Shown: positions 25,863 to 35,767, counted from the stretch's first letter. The stretch: 64,000 nt of DNA from Candidatus Sulfotelmatobacter sp. (GCA_030041215.1 JASHOH010000169.1:62001-126000); one strand, 5' to 3'. Notes: generated by a model not told the origin, from the sequence alone. Numbers and translations are program-made.

Positions 25863-26618
25863 ATGAGGAAATTCGCCGCTTTTCTGGTCAGTCTGTTCTT
25901 CGTCCTTCATCTTTCTTCCACCTGCTTTGCAGCCGATAGCAAAACCGTCTCCTACAAAAGCGGCGACGAAACCGTGCAGGGTATGCTGTACACTCCATCC
26001 GGCAAAGGGCCGTTCCCCGCGATCATCGTCATTCACGAGTGGTGGGGACTGAACGACTGGGTCAAGGAGCAAGCCGGGAAGCTTTCCGATCAGGGCTACG
26101 TCGCGCTGGCGATCGATCTGTATCGGGGCAAGGTCGCGACCACGCCCGATCAGGCCCATGAGATCATGCGCGGTGTGCCCGAAGATCGCGCTAAGCGCGA
26201 CCTGGGCGCGGCATTTGATTTTTTGCAATCGCAACCCAATATAAAGAAAGATCGTATCGGTGCCATCGGATGGTGCATGGGCGGAGGCTACTCGCTCGAC
26301 GTTGCGCTGCAAGAGCCTACGTTGGCTGCCGACGTGATCAACTATGGCCATCTCGCCACGGACACACAAGCCCTGGCAAAAATTAACTCCGCGATTCTCG
26401 GCCTATTTGGCGCTCAGGACCAGGGCATTCCTGCCGATGACGTCCGAAAATTCGAAACCACGATGAAGCAACTAGGCAAGAAGATCGAAATCAAGATCTA
26501 TGACGATGCCGGCCACGCCTTCGAGAATCCTAACAACAAGACCGGCTACCGCGCGGCCGATGCCGCTGACGCCTGGCAGCGCACCGTCGCCTTCTTCGCC
26601 GCAAATTTGAAAAAGTGA
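25863..26618 (+). CDS. Exported dienelactone hydrolase family protein
   Basis: Alpha/beta hydrolase of the dienelactone hydrolase family, 251 residues, with a signal peptide (RKFAAFLVSLFFVLHLSSTCFA), so probably periplasmic. The nucleophile is Cys138 in IGWCMGGG, with a His in DDAGHAFEN and an Asp before it. The VIHEWWGLNDWVKEQ segment is typical of the family. The ATG at 25863 follows GGGAG. The physiological ester is unknown. Confidence 0.88.
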   Translation: MRKFAAFLVSLFFVLHLSSTCFAADSKTVSYKSGDETVQGMLYTPSGKGPFPAIIVIHEWWGLNDWVKEQAGKLSDQGYVALAIDLYRGKVATTPDQAHEIMRGVPEDRAKRDLGAAFDFLQSQPNIKKDRIGAIGWCMGGGYSLDVALQEPTLAADVINYGHLATDTQALAKINSAILGLFGAQDQGIPADDVRKFETTMKQLGKKIEIKIYDDAGHAFENPNNKTGYRAADAADAWQRTVAFFAANLKK

Positions 26619-26731
26619 TGAAAGCAGTGTTTCAAAGTTTCAAGGTCTCACACGGTCTATAAATGAGAAAGCTTACAGCGGGATGGGTGTATGATCAGTG
26701 CCGTTTTTGAACCAAAAAAGAAGATTCCGGA

Positions 26732-27157
26732 ATGAGAAAGCTGACTAAAATGGGAACTCCCGCGTCCAGAATCACTGTCATCGGACTCCTCTTTCTCGTC
26801 ACGCTCCTGTCCGGCGTCTGGTTGAGTCGAAATCTCAGGCAAAACGACCCAAGGCCCTTCGGGAAGCCACTCACGGGTGCGGATTCCACTGTCCATAAAC
26901 TCGTCGCGCTTGCGACAGCGATTATCGCCGGGGTGACCATTCGCAGCCTGCATAGAGGTATAGAGTTCAGAAGAATCGAATTAACTGGCGTTATCGCTGC
27001 CGGATTGTTTTTTCTGCTCATGGTTGTTTCTGGCAGTTTGTTGAGCCTCGGCAAAGCGAGAAACGACGAAATACTGACTCTTCATAAGGTAGCCTCGCTT
27101 CTCACGGTCATTGTCACATCTTGGGCTATTTACGTTCTGACACGTGGCAGGTGGTGA
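26732..27157 (+). CDS. Four-helix membrane protein, function unknown
   Basis: A 141-residue protein with four predicted membrane helices (ITVIGLLFLVTLLSGVWL, VHKLVALATAIIAGVTI, ELTGVIAAGLFFLLMVVSG, LHKVASLLTVIVTSWAIYVL). Two His-Lys pairs (VHKL and LHKV) open helices 2 and 4 at equal depth, which would suit a haem or quinone site as in small cytochrome-like proteins, but this is only inference. No family recognised. Confidence 0.6.
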   Translation: MRKLTKMGTPASRITVIGLLFLVTLLSGVWLSRNLRQNDPRPFGKPLTGADSTVHKLVALATAIIAGVTIRSLHRGIEFRRIELTGVIAAGLFFLLMVVSGSLLSLGKARNDEILTLHKVASLLTVIVTSWAIYVLTRGRW

Positions 27158-27287
27158 GGGACGCGGCAGGCGGTTCGTCGGTTCATACAGACCGTGGTCT
27201 TCTACTTTGATAGACAACTGCCTAGCAAAACCCGTCTATAACTGGTTTGCAAAAAAGTTGGATCAAATTATCGAGGCCGATGATCGC

Positions 27288-28175
27288 TCATCCGGCTCGC
27301 GGCAGGACCTCTGCACGAGACAAGCGGATGAATCCTGCCACTAAGGCGGCGATCTCATCGGCAGCCGTATCCAGGGCAAAGTGTCCAGCATCCAAAATGT
27401 GAATTTCGGCGTTCGGCACGTCTTTTCGATAGCGCTCCGGCTCACCCAGATCGAATGAGAGATCGTGCTTGCCCCAGATCACCAGCAAGCGCGGCTGATT
27501 CTGGCGCATCCATACCTGCCACCTGGGGTAGGAGTCCACATTGGTTCGATAGTCGTAGAAGAGATCGCTTTGAATCTCCGCCTGGCCGGGTTGATTGAGG
27601 AAATAGAATTCGTCGGTCCACAAATCCGGGTCATAACGCTCCGCGTTCGGATCGTCTCCCACATGGCGCGTGCGTGTGGCCGCAAGCGAGAGGAGGTTTG
27701 TGCGTAGCGCGCTTTCGTTGGCGGCGCGATCGGCCCAAAAGGCGCGCCGCGTTTTCCAATTCGAGCCCAGGCCTTCATTGTGCGCCACGGCATCTTGCAC
27801 AATGAGGGCCTCGACGCGCCCGGGATGCGCCCACGCCATGCGAAACCCCACCGGCCCGCCGTAATCCTGCATATAGAGCGTGTACCGCCAAAGGCCAAGA
27901 GCATCGGTGAAGTGATCCATGATCTCGGCAATATGATCGAAGCTGTAGGCGAATTTCTTGGGGTCTGGCCAGTCGCTGTGTCCGAAACCCGGGTAGTCGG
28001 GCGCGACAAGGTGATAGCGGTCGGAGAGTCGTAGAAAGAGCGGCTCGAACATCCGCGAGGATGAGGGAAGTCCGTGCAGCAAAAGAAGCACGGGCGCGTC
28101 CTTCGGGCCAGCTTGTCTGTAGAAAATGGAAAGCCCATCCACTCGTATCGTGCGATAGAACGTCAGATAGATCAT
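27288..28175 (-). CDS. Alpha/beta hydrolase, haloalkane dehalogenase/epoxide hydrolase-like
   Basis: A 295-residue alpha/beta hydrolase. The oxyanion segment is LLLHGLPSSSRMF, and the nucleophile elbow MQDYGGPVGFR has Asp104 instead of Ser, as in haloalkane dehalogenases and epoxide hydrolases. The general-base His is in DAGHFALD near the C-terminus. PDYPGFGHSD also fits this group. The cap region is Trp/Asp-rich. Substrate cannot be told. It has no signal peptide. Confidence 0.82.
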   Translation of the reverse strand: MIYLTFYRTIRVDGLSIFYRQAGPKDAPVLLLLHGLPSSSRMFEPLFLRLSDRYHLVAPDYPGFGHSDWPDPKKFAYSFDHIAEIMDHFTDALGLWRYTLYMQDYGGPVGFRMAWAHPGRVEALIVQDAVAHNEGLGSNWKTRRAFWADRAANESALRTNLLSLAATRTRHVGDDPNAERYDPDLWTDEFYFLNQPGQAEIQSDLFYDYRTNVDSYPRWQVWMRQNQPRLLVIWGKHDLSFDLGEPERYRKDVPNAEIHILDAGHFALDTAADEIAALVAGFIRLSRAEVLPRAG

Positions 28176-28347
28176 TGGAAGCTCCTTGGCGTTTGAACCG
28201 GAACTTCCCTTTTCGATTTCAGGGGCGGGCTTCAGGCCTCAATAAAATTGCGAGCAGATTGTTTATTGCACAGCGTCTAAGCATTGCCGCAAGAGCGGCG
28301 AGCACGATGCACAATTGCACCAGTTTTGATATAGCACCAATTTCCAC

Positions 28348-28376
28348 TTGCCAGAAATTGCTGATCTGGTTACTAT
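28348..28376 (+). promoter_or_regulatory. Promoter of the XRE regulator gene
   Basis: TTGCCA (28348-28353) and TACTAT (28371-28376) are exactly 17 bases apart. Transcription would start near 28383, seven bases before the ATG at 28390, leaving almost no leader. This argues against the longer frame that begins at 28348. Confidence 0.5.
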
Positions 28377-28389
28377 GGCCCATCCTGCC

Positions 28390-28749
28390 ATGCTCCCCAC
28401 GATTAACATCGGCGAAACCATCAGAAACTACCGGCTGCAAAAAGGAATGTCTCAGGGCGATATCGAAAAGCGCACCGGCTTGCTCCGTTGCTACCTGTCG
28501 CGCGTGGAAAACGGTCACACGATCCCTTCGCTCGACACGCTCTCAAAGATCGCTGGCGCGATGGATATTGCACTATCGCAGTTTTTCTCCGAGTCGGGCC
28601 CGAGCAACGGCTCGAAGGGTTTGCCACAGCTCTCGGAAGACGAAGTCCGTTTCCTGAGCCAGATTCGCCGCTATGCCACCAATCTCAACGACAGTGACCG
28701 CAAGCTGGTGCTGGCGATGGTGAAGAAGATGGCGGCGAATTCCAAGTGA
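28390..28749 (+). CDS. XRE-family transcriptional regulator
   Basis: A 119-residue DNA-binding protein. The helix-turn-helix is IRNYRLQKGMSQGDIEKRTGLLRCYLSRVENGHTIPSLDTLSKIAGAM (about 10-58), the Cro/C1 type. The C-terminal half (LSEDEVRFLSQIRRY...DRKLVLAMVKKMA) is helical and may dimerise. Target genes unknown; it is not linked to a toxin or phage gene here. Confidence 0.85.
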   Translation: MLPTINIGETIRNYRLQKGMSQGDIEKRTGLLRCYLSRVENGHTIPSLDTLSKIAGAMDIALSQFFSESGPSNGSKGLPQLSEDEVRFLSQIRRYATNLNDSDRKLVLAMVKKMAANSK

Positions 28750-28758
28750 AGCTTTTGG

Positions 28759-28866
28759 CTCTTAGCCTTTAGCCTGGTTTTGCCTGCACTCGACGCCTGC
28801 AGGTGCCTTGACTGAGGAGCGTCTGAGCCTACCGGCTTGCTCAAGCTAAGAGCTAAAGGCTAAGAG
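28759..28866. repeat. 15-bp perfect inverted repeat between two genes
   Basis: CTCTTAGCCTTTAGC (28759-28773) and GCTAAAGGCTAAGAG (28852-28866) are perfect inverted copies separated by 78 bases; a further CTAAGAGCT direct repeat follows the right arm. The unit fills the spacer between the XRE gene and the next gene. Confidence 0.7.
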
Positions 28867-28952
28867 CTAAGAGCTGAATTACTTTCGTACCATTCCCATT
28901 GGTGACCGCCAGACACCTCGCCTATGGCCCGCTGCCTCACTACACTAGCAGG

Positions 28953-29579
28953 GTGACCACCGAAGAAGAACTTAATGTACTCGAAACCCAGCTTCGGCGG
29001 CTGAAGATCGAGTACGAAATATTCTTCAGCAATCCCAACAAGAAGCCTCCCGCCGATATCGAGTGGAAGGTACTTGCCTTGCTGCGCAAGTTTGCCGATG
29101 GCGGACGCATGAACTTCACCCAGCGCTTTCGCTACAACGAAATGGCCCAGCGCTACGCCATCTACAGCGATCTATGGCGCAAGAAGTCGCGCATCCGCGA
29201 AGAGGGTTACCGCCGTCCGCAGGATGCGATTCTGTCGGTACAAGGCGTTCGCTCCGAAGAAGAGCCTAAGCCGCATCATCATCCCGTTTACGGGATCAGC
29301 AAGTCCGCTGCCGCTGCTGCCTCGGACGCCGCCACGTCACAGCCCTTCACCATGCACGAGAGCGAGGCCGGGCGCGAACAACTTGAGCGGCTGTACAACA
29401 CTCTCGTCGCCGCCAAGAAAAAAGCGGGAGAGAATGTCTCCGGCAGCCTGGATTCATTTTCTTCTTTCGTGCAGAAAAAAACCGAGCAGATACGCAAACA
29501 GTATGGGTGCCAGGATGTCGAGTTCTCGGTAGAAGTCGCTGATGGGCAAGTCAAGCTGAAGGCGAAAGCGAAGACGTAG
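28953..29579 (+). CDS. MXAN_5187-like C-terminal domain protein
   Basis: A 208-residue cytoplasmic protein. The N-terminal half (EELNVLETQLRRLKIEYEIFFSNPNKKPP...LRKFADGGRMNFTQRFRYN) resembles the C-terminal domain of myxococcal MXAN_5187-type proteins. The middle is Pro/His/Ala-rich and the C-terminal part is helical (LERLYNTLVAAKKKAGE...FVQKKTEQIRKQYG). I choose the GTG at 28953; a TTG at 28899 would add 18 residues. Function unknown. Confidence 0.65.
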   Translation: MTTEEELNVLETQLRRLKIEYEIFFSNPNKKPPADIEWKVLALLRKFADGGRMNFTQRFRYNEMAQRYAIYSDLWRKKSRIREEGYRRPQDAILSVQGVRSEEEPKPHHHPVYGISKSAAAAASDAATSQPFTMHESEAGREQLERLYNTLVAAKKKAGENVSGSLDSFSSFVQKKTEQIRKQYGCQDVEFSVEVADGQVKLKAKAKT

Positions 29580-29603
29580 GAGCGACGACAAGTCCCTATC
29601 AAA

Positions 29604-31262
29604 TCACTTTTCGGGGATCGCAGCGCCATCCGCACGCGCGTCCGAAGCACCGTAGTTCACGTTTGATTTGGAATCGTGTAGCACGGCCTGACCGCGGCCC
29701 ATGGCTGTGGCGTATTCGCGGCGGACATCAAGCTGATGGCCCATGGATGTCAACTTCTGCCGCACTTCGGCTGAGACGCGGGATTCGATCACAATGTTGC
29801 ATCCTCGCTGCGGGCTTACCGTAAAGCGTGGCGCCTCCAGCGCTTCCTGGATGTTCATGCCGTAATCCGCGATATTGGAAACGAATTGCGCATGAGCCAG
29901 CGGCTGATTCGCGCCACCCATGATGCCGAAGCCGATGTGTTCGTCGCCGCGCTGCATGAAAGCCGGAATGATCGTGTGGAAGGGGCGCTTGCGCGGTGCA
30001 AGCGCGTTCGGCGAAGCTGGATCGAGCGAGAACAAAGCGCCGCGATCTTGCAGTGCGAATCCCATGCCACGCACGGTGATGCCTGCGCCGAAGGCTTCGT
30101 AATTGCTCTGAATGAGGGAAACGATGTTGCCGTCGCGATCGACCACGGAAAGATAAGTCGTATCACTGAACGGCGGCGAACCAGCAGCAACTTCGCAGTT
30201 TGCTTTGTTCGGATCAATCAACTTGGCGCGGTCACGAGCGTACTCTTTCGACAAAATTCCTTTTACCGGCACTTTTGCAAATCGTGGATCAGCGTTATAC
30301 CGCTCCAGATCGGCATAGGCCAGCTTCATCGCTTCGATTTTCTTGTGCAATTCAGCGACGCTAAGCGGACCATCGGGCGAAAGTGGAGAAGTCTCCATGA
30401 TGTTCAGCATCTCCAGCGCTGCCATGCCCTGGCCATTAGGAGGAAGTTCGTAGATAGCCCAATCGCGATAGGTCGTCGAAATCGGCTCGACCCACTCGGG
30501 CGCAAAGTCGGCGAGATCGTCAAGCGCCATTGTTCCACCGAGGCTCTGCGACGTGCTGATGATGGCACGGGCAATGTCTCCTTTGTAAAACGCGTCAGCG
30601 CCTTGATCGGCGACCAAGCGCAGGGCCTTGGCGAGATCAGGATTGCGAAAAATCTGTCCGACTTCAGGGGTCTTGCCGTTAATCAGGTAAATTCGCCGCG
30701 ATTCGGCATCGTTCGCGAACCAATCATCTGCGTCTTTCCAGTAGGACGCAATGATTTCGGGAACGGGATAGCCCTCATCGGCATAAGAAATTGCAGATTG
30801 AAACAGATCTTTCCAGGCGAGGCGCCCGAAGCGCTGGTGCAGCGCCTGCCAACCTGCAACTGCGCCAGGAACGGTAACGGAATCGATTCCTGCGCCCGGC
30901 ATCTCGATGTCGCCCTTCGCTCTTAAATGCTCAATCGTCAATCCGCGCGGCGCCCAGCCACTAGCATTAAGGCCATAGAGCTTGCCGGTCTTCGCGTCCC
31001 AATAGATCGCAAACAGATCCCCGCCGATGCCGTTCATCATCGGCTCGGTGACGCCGAGAACGGCGTTGGCGGCAATTGCGGCATCGATAGCAGAACCACC
31101 ACGGGCAAGAATCTGCGCCCCTGCTTGCGCAGCCTGCACATGGCTGGTGGCTACGATGCCGTAGCGGGTGATGGTCATCGAGCGCGCCGTTGAACGGTCG
31201 CGGGCGGACATCGAGGATGTAAGCACTAACACGGTGACCCCAACCCCAAGAGGAATTTTCAT
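29604..31262 (-). CDS. ggt: Gamma-glutamyltransferase
   Basis: Periplasmic enzyme that splits glutathione and transfers the gamma-glutamyl group; the proenzyme cleaves itself at a Thr. The 552-residue protein starts with a signal peptide (KIPLGVGVTVLVLTSSMSA). The likely autocleavage/nucleophile Thr is in SDTTYLSVVDRDGNIVSLIQS. Other family parts are ILARGGSAIDAAIA near the N-terminus and GGANQPLAHAQFVSNI near the C-terminus. The start at 31262 is chosen because a longer frame to 31340 lies in a repeat. Confidence 0.9.
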   Translation of the reverse strand: MKIPLGVGVTVLVLTSSMSARDRSTARSMTITRYGIVATSHVQAAQAGAQILARGGSAIDAAIAANAVLGVTEPMMNGIGGDLFAIYWDAKTGKLYGLNASGWAPRGLTIEHLRAKGDIEMPGAGIDSVTVPGAVAGWQALHQRFGRLAWKDLFQSAISYADEGYPVPEIIASYWKDADDWFANDAESRRIYLINGKTPEVGQIFRNPDLAKALRLVADQGADAFYKGDIARAIISTSQSLGGTMALDDLADFAPEWVEPISTTYRDWAIYELPPNGQGMAALEMLNIMETSPLSPDGPLSVAELHKKIEAMKLAYADLERYNADPRFAKVPVKGILSKEYARDRAKLIDPNKANCEVAAGSPPFSDTTYLSVVDRDGNIVSLIQSNYEAFGAGITVRGMGFALQDRGALFSLDPASPNALAPRKRPFHTIIPAFMQRGDEHIGFGIMGGANQPLAHAQFVSNIADYGMNIQEALEAPRFTVSPQRGCNIVIESRVSAEVRQKLTSMGHQLDVRREYATAMGRGQAVLHDSKSNVNYGASDARADGAAIPEK

Positions 31263-31393
31263 GGTATACCTGCGCGGAGTCTGTCGCAGACTGTCTTTGA
31301 CAAGATCTTTAACCGCGAAGAGCGCAAAGAGCAGCCGCAAAGATCGCCAAGAAATCGTCCTTTGCCAACTCTGACGCCCTGCCAGGGGAACAT

Positions 31394-34093
31394 CTACTTT
31401 TTCAGCCCCGCCGTAAAATTCGTCACCATGGTCACCGACTGGCTCACCTGCTGCGAAATGCGGTCGAGCATGATTTTCTTGCCATCGGGAGAAACCTCAT
31501 AGAAAACATTCGGCGCGGACCAGTTGCTGACCAGCTGCTGCGGCACGCCGAATTGCAGGGCTCCATTTGCTTCCTTCACCGGAACCGCGAAAAGGCTATA
31601 GCTCGTGTCCAGATAATAAAGTTCCTTGCCGTCGCGGCTCCAGGTCGATGCGTAACCTGCGTTAGGAGAGACCTGCCACTTGCCCTGCGCACCGTGAAAG
31701 CCTACGACATAGACTTCGGGGGCGCCAGACTCGTTCGATGTGTAGGACAGCCAGCGCCCATCTGGAGAAAGACTTGCGTAGACACTGAAAGAGTTTGCCG
31801 AACGCGGAACGGCCAGGAACGGTTTACCCTCTCTCTCCAATGGCAATGCCCATATGTCTTCACTGCCACTTGGGCCTCGCGCATAGAAGATGTATTTGCC
31901 ATCACGCGACCAATCATTCACCGTGACAAGTTGATCGTCAATGTGCAGAACCTCTTCGGCGCCGCCGCCATCGGAGGGCTTGCGGATGATACTCGCGTGC
32001 CCATTGCGATCAGCAGTGTAGACAATCCACTTGCCGTCGGGCGACCAGGCAGGGTACGCATTCGAAACCGGGCCGAAGGTGAGCCGCGTGCGAATGCCGC
32101 GGGCTACGTCAAGCACCCAGATATCATTCGCGCCGGTATCAATCTGCATGGCGATGCGGTCGCCCTGGGGTGAAATGCGGGCGAAGATGAGGTTGGGAAG
32201 TTTGTCGATGATGGTCGTGACCTGTTTGGTGTTGCGATCCATCCACAGCAATTGCCAGTCGCCGGTGCCTCCGGAGCCAAACACAAGCATGCCATCGCAC
32301 GCGGAAGCATCCATGTGCCAGGTCGTGCTGTCATTCGCTATTCCCTTGGCAACGATGTGTGGCTCTCCGCTGAGGTTTCCATTGGAAGGATCGAAGACTT
32401 GCGCCATCAACTGATCATTGCGCGCAAACAACAGGTATCCGTCCGCGTAAACGGCATTAGTTTGCGAACGAAACAGCGGACGACTCTCGCGCCCATCAAG
32501 CGACGCAAAATATAGCATGTCATTCGCCTGTTTCGAGGGATCGTGGTTTATGGCGAGATACACGAAGTGCTCGCCGTCCGGAAGGAAGAACGGCCAACGA
32601 TGAGAAGTATGCTGGGCCGTATCGACATGAGTAACAGGCGAAACCGGTCCGCCTGTGATGTTGGCCCGCACCAAAGGCTCGGTTGTGGCTGGCGAAAACA
32701 CAATAGCTCCATTGGCGCCCCATGCGCCGCCGCGGCCAAAGGGCGCATCAGCTACCGTCTGAACGGACCCGCTATCAATCTCCACTGTCTTCAACTTGCC
32801 ATCGGCAAAGAATCCAAGGGAGCGGCTATCAGGCGACCAGAAAGGAAAAACGGCACCGTCGGTGCCCGCCAGGGAATGAGCATCCAGCGAATTCATGGAA
32901 CGAACCCAAATCGTGATCTTGCCGTCTACGCCGGTTGCGGTAAAAGCTATCGACCCGCCATCGGGAGAAAGCACGGGCGGGCCGGCTGAGTCGCCGGTCA
33001 GGTTGAGCGTCGCCTTCTCGGGAGGGTTGATTACGGTACGGATGCTGCGCGGCGGCGCGGAACGATGAGTCAAGAAACCGCCGGTGAGTGTTCCCAGAAC
33101 GATGGCTGACACAAGACCCGCGACCCAGCCTATGCGCTCACGTTTGTTCGGCACTGGAGGAGTTCCGGCAGCATCTTCCGAAGCCCGCGCAGCCGATTTG
33201 TCAGTGGCGATGAACTGCAGTTCAAGCTTGATATCGTGCGCCGCGAGATATCGATCTTCCGGATTCTTCTGAAGGCAGGTCTTTATTACGTGCTCAAACG
33301 CGGGCGGAGTCTGCGGCTTGAGCTTGCTAACAGGCTCGGGATCGCTTTCCAAGATTGCAGACGCCAACGAGATCTGGCTCTTCCCTGAAAATGGCCGCTT
33401 GCCCGCGACCATCTCATACAAGACCGCGCCGAAAGCGAAGATGTCAGATCGCGCATCGGCTTCTCTCCCTTCGATCTGTTCGGGAGACATGTACTGGATC
33501 GTCCCAATCACACTTCCCGCAGTAGTCAGGGGCGTCAGCGGACTGGGCCCGCTCAAAGTTGCGGCAGCCGTGAATGAAGGCGGCGCCGATCCAGAACCGG
33601 TCGACGAAGCCTGCATCCCCAAAGGCTTGGCCAAGCCAAAATCCATCAGCTTGGCCCCGCTTGCCGTCAGCATGATATTCCCCGGCTTCAGGTCACGATG
33701 TACGATGCCATTTCTGTGCGCGACCGCCAGCGCCTCGGCCACCGCGATGCCAATCTTGTAAACCTCGGGGAGCGGTAGCGGGCCTTTGTGCAGCCTTCCG
33801 GCAAGAGTCTCCCCTTCCAGAAACTCCATCACTAAAAAATCTGTGCCGTTCTGCGACCCGATGTCGTAAAGCTGGCAAATGTGCGGGTGGTTCAGCGAAG
33901 AGATGGTACGCGCCTCGCGCTCCATGCGCTGCTTGAGCTCCGGCGTAGAAGAAAGATGCCCGGCGAGAACTTTTACCGCTACACTTCGGTCGAGGCGTGT
34001 GTCGCGCGCGCGATAGACCTCTCCCATACCCCCAGCGCCGAGGACAGATTGGATTTCGTAGGGGCCTAGTTTGGTACCGGAAGTCAGAGCCAT
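31394..34093 (-). CDS. Ser/Thr protein kinase with extracellular PD40 propeller
   Basis: Receptor-like kinase of 899 residues. The Hanks-type kinase has GAGGMGEVY (19-27), Lys41, HRDLKPGN (132-139) and DFG (151-153). One membrane helix follows near residues 320-345 (IGWVAGLVSAIVLGTLTGGFL). The outer part is a TolB-like beta-propeller with repeated D.G.WI.YT/F motifs such as SPDGKWIVYTADRNG and SPDGRWLSYTSNESG. Such kinases are numerous in acidobacteria. It lies alone on the minus strand. What the propeller binds and what is phosphorylated are not known. Confidence 0.9.
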   Translation of the reverse strand: MALTSGTKLGPYEIQSVLGAGGMGEVYRARDTRLDRSVAVKVLAGHLSSTPELKQRMEREARTISSLNHPHICQLYDIGSQNGTDFLVMEFLEGETLAGRLHKGPLPLPEVYKIGIAVAEALAVAHRNGIVHRDLKPGNIMLTASGAKLMDFGLAKPLGMQASSTGSGSAPPSFTAAATLSGPSPLTPLTTAGSVIGTIQYMSPEQIEGREADARSDIFAFGAVLYEMVAGKRPFSGKSQISLASAILESDPEPVSKLKPQTPPAFEHVIKTCLQKNPEDRYLAAHDIKLELQFIATDKSAARASEDAAGTPPVPNKRERIGWVAGLVSAIVLGTLTGGFLTHRSAPPRSIRTVINPPEKATLNLTGDSAGPPVLSPDGGSIAFTATGVDGKITIWVRSMNSLDAHSLAGTDGAVFPFWSPDSRSLGFFADGKLKTVEIDSGSVQTVADAPFGRGGAWGANGAIVFSPATTEPLVRANITGGPVSPVTHVDTAQHTSHRWPFFLPDGEHFVYLAINHDPSKQANDMLYFASLDGRESRPLFRSQTNAVYADGYLLFARNDQLMAQVFDPSNGNLSGEPHIVAKGIANDSTTWHMDASACDGMLVFGSGGTGDWQLLWMDRNTKQVTTIIDKLPNLIFARISPQGDRIAMQIDTGANDIWVLDVARGIRTRLTFGPVSNAYPAWSPDGKWIVYTADRNGHASIIRKPSDGGGAEEVLHIDDQLVTVNDWSRDGKYIFYARGPSGSEDIWALPLEREGKPFLAVPRSANSFSVYASLSPDGRWLSYTSNESGAPEVYVVGFHGAQGKWQVSPNAGYASTWSRDGKELYYLDTSYSLFAVPVKEANGALQFGVPQQLVSNWSAPNVFYEVSPDGKKIMLDRISQQVSQSVTMVTNFTAGLKK

Positions 34094-34278
34094 GAGTGCC
34101 CAATTATAGACGCAGTGCGGTCTTCCAAGGGGTCCCGATTTCCCTATGAGAGCCTACTGAACTGAGTATTAGAAGTGGACAAGTTCTTCGGAGGATTTAC
34201 CCCGCGAAACCGTGTGTACCCTGTGTTTAAACCTTTCCTGCCACACTTGCATCATCTGCTGTGATCTCCCGAGTCAAC

Positions 34279-35205
34279 TCATGCGCGCAGTAAATGTCTG
34301 GCGATGAACAGCACATTTGCTGGGCGCTCGCCCAACCGCCTCATGAAGTAGGGATACCACTCCGTGCCGAAAGGGATGTAAATCCGCACATGCCATCCGT
34401 TGCGCACCAGTTCCTGCTGCAAATCGCGGCGGATGCCGTAAAGCATCTGGAACTCGAAAGTTTCTGGCGCAAGCTTCTCGCGCACCGCAAAAGCTTCCGC
34501 CTCGCGAATGATGTTTTCATCGTGGGTTGCCAGTCCGTGATAGATGCCGCTGGTCATCAACCTTTTCATCAGCTTGATGTAGTTGGCATCCACCTCAGAT
34601 TTCGAAGTGAAGGCAATAATGGCGGGTTCTTTGTACGCGCCTTTGCACAGGCGAATGCGTATGCGATCGGCCAGCAATTTCTCCACATCGCTTTCGGAGC
34701 GCCGCAAATAGGCCTGGATCACCGTGCCGACCGAGTTTTCATATCCAGGCACGCGGTGCAGTTCGTGTACGAAATCGAGCGTGCGCTGAGTGTAAGGCGA
34801 ACCCTCCATGTCGACGCGAACAAACCCCGGAGGGTTCATAGAGGCGGCTCTCGCAACCAGTCCACCAACCAGCTCGCGCGCCAGACTTTCATTGACGTCG
34901 AGCCCCATATGTGTGAGCTTGAGGCTGATGTTGGCATTGAGATGATTGGCGGCGATGGCGTCGAGGATCTGGTGGTAAAGCTGAGCGCTGTGACGGGCCT
35001 CGTCAGGATTGGTGACGTTTTCCCCAAGGTTATCGATGGTGACCGCCATGCCGCTGCGGTTTACCGATTGAGTGGCACGCACTGCATCGGAGATACCTGT
35101 TCCGGCAACAAAGCGGCTGGAGACTCGCTGACCAATCGAGGAGTGCTCGGCAAAGTTCCGTAAGGTGGGATTTTCAGAAAGATGAACGAAGAAGGCTCTT
35201 AACAT
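34279..35205 (-). CDS. Proline dehydrogenase
   Basis: FAD enzyme that oxidises proline to pyrroline-5-carboxylate, monofunctional type, 308 residues. Family signatures: ISLKLTHMGLD, RVDMEGSPYTQRTLDF, GTVIQAYLRRSE, RIRLCKGAYKEP and the C-terminal RIYIPFGTEWYPYFMRRLGERP. Substrate and flavin contacts lie in these motifs. No partner pyrroline-5-carboxylate dehydrogenase gene is in the window. The upstream 223-base spacer has no gene. Confidence 0.92.
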   Translation of the reverse strand: MLRAFFVHLSENPTLRNFAEHSSIGQRVSSRFVAGTGISDAVRATQSVNRSGMAVTIDNLGENVTNPDEARHSAQLYHQILDAIAANHLNANISLKLTHMGLDVNESLARELVGGLVARAASMNPPGFVRVDMEGSPYTQRTLDFVHELHRVPGYENSVGTVIQAYLRRSESDVEKLLADRIRIRLCKGAYKEPAIIAFTSKSEVDANYIKLMKRLMTSGIYHGLATHDENIIREAEAFAVREKLAPETFEFQMLYGIRRDLQQELVRNGWHVRIYIPFGTEWYPYFMRRLGERPANVLFIARHLLRA

Positions 35206-35428
35206 GCCTCACCTGGCAGTTTGCGAACGGCAGGGAAATATGGATTTGTAAAAACCACAGACCGTTGTATCACAACAGGCGCGAGCCGTGGACCCGTCGG
35301 GATACTGTTGACCGCCTACCTTGACAACGTAATAACGTGGAAAAGCGGTGGAGATATCGCCGAGAAGAGAATGCATGCCAGAAGGCACGACCGCGTGGCC
35401 GCGATATCAAATGACAGTCGCCGAACTG

Positions 35429-35767
35429 CTAAGGTTTGAATATCAGGTCGACAGTTTCGTGGCTCTCGTGTGAAGCCGGAGCCCAGCGCCACTGCCGCAA
35501 GGCAGTCTCGGCCGATTGCGCCAGTAATGGATGACCACCCTTAACTTCCAGCGACTTGACCTTGCCGTCGGCTGCAACCAATACGTCTGCTCGGACCGTG
35601 CCCTGAATGTTCATCGAGCGAAGCATAGCGGGATACAGCGGCATTACTTTGCTAACAACCTTGCGGCTACCCTCAGAGGCGTCCTGAGCACTGGAGGAAA
35701 CGACAGCAAGAATGGCGAGGATAAGAACGGAAAAAACAAACAGCCGGGGAAAAGTAGTTCGATTCAT
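35429..35767 (-). CDS. TonB C-terminal-domain protein
   Basis: A 112-residue protein with an N-terminal signal or anchor (RLFVFSVLILAILAVVSSSAQ) and then a lone TonB C-terminal domain: VMPLYPAMLRSMNIQGTVRADVLVAADGKVKS...AETALRQWRWAPA...VDLIFKP. The Pro-rich spacer of full TonB is missing. It could be a small periplasmic carrier protein rather than an energy transducer. No TonB-dependent receptor is nearby. Confidence 0.85.
   Translation of the reverse strand: MNRTTFPRLFVFSVLILAILAVVSSSAQDASEGSRKVVSKVMPLYPAMLRSMNIQGTVRADVLVAADGKVKSLEVKGGHPLLAQSAETALRQWRWAPASHESHETVDLIFKP

Noticed and set aside
29886-30926. 346-codon open frame opposite gamma-glutamyltransferase
   Set aside because: It is a shadow of ggt on the other strand; no domain, and ggt is well supported.
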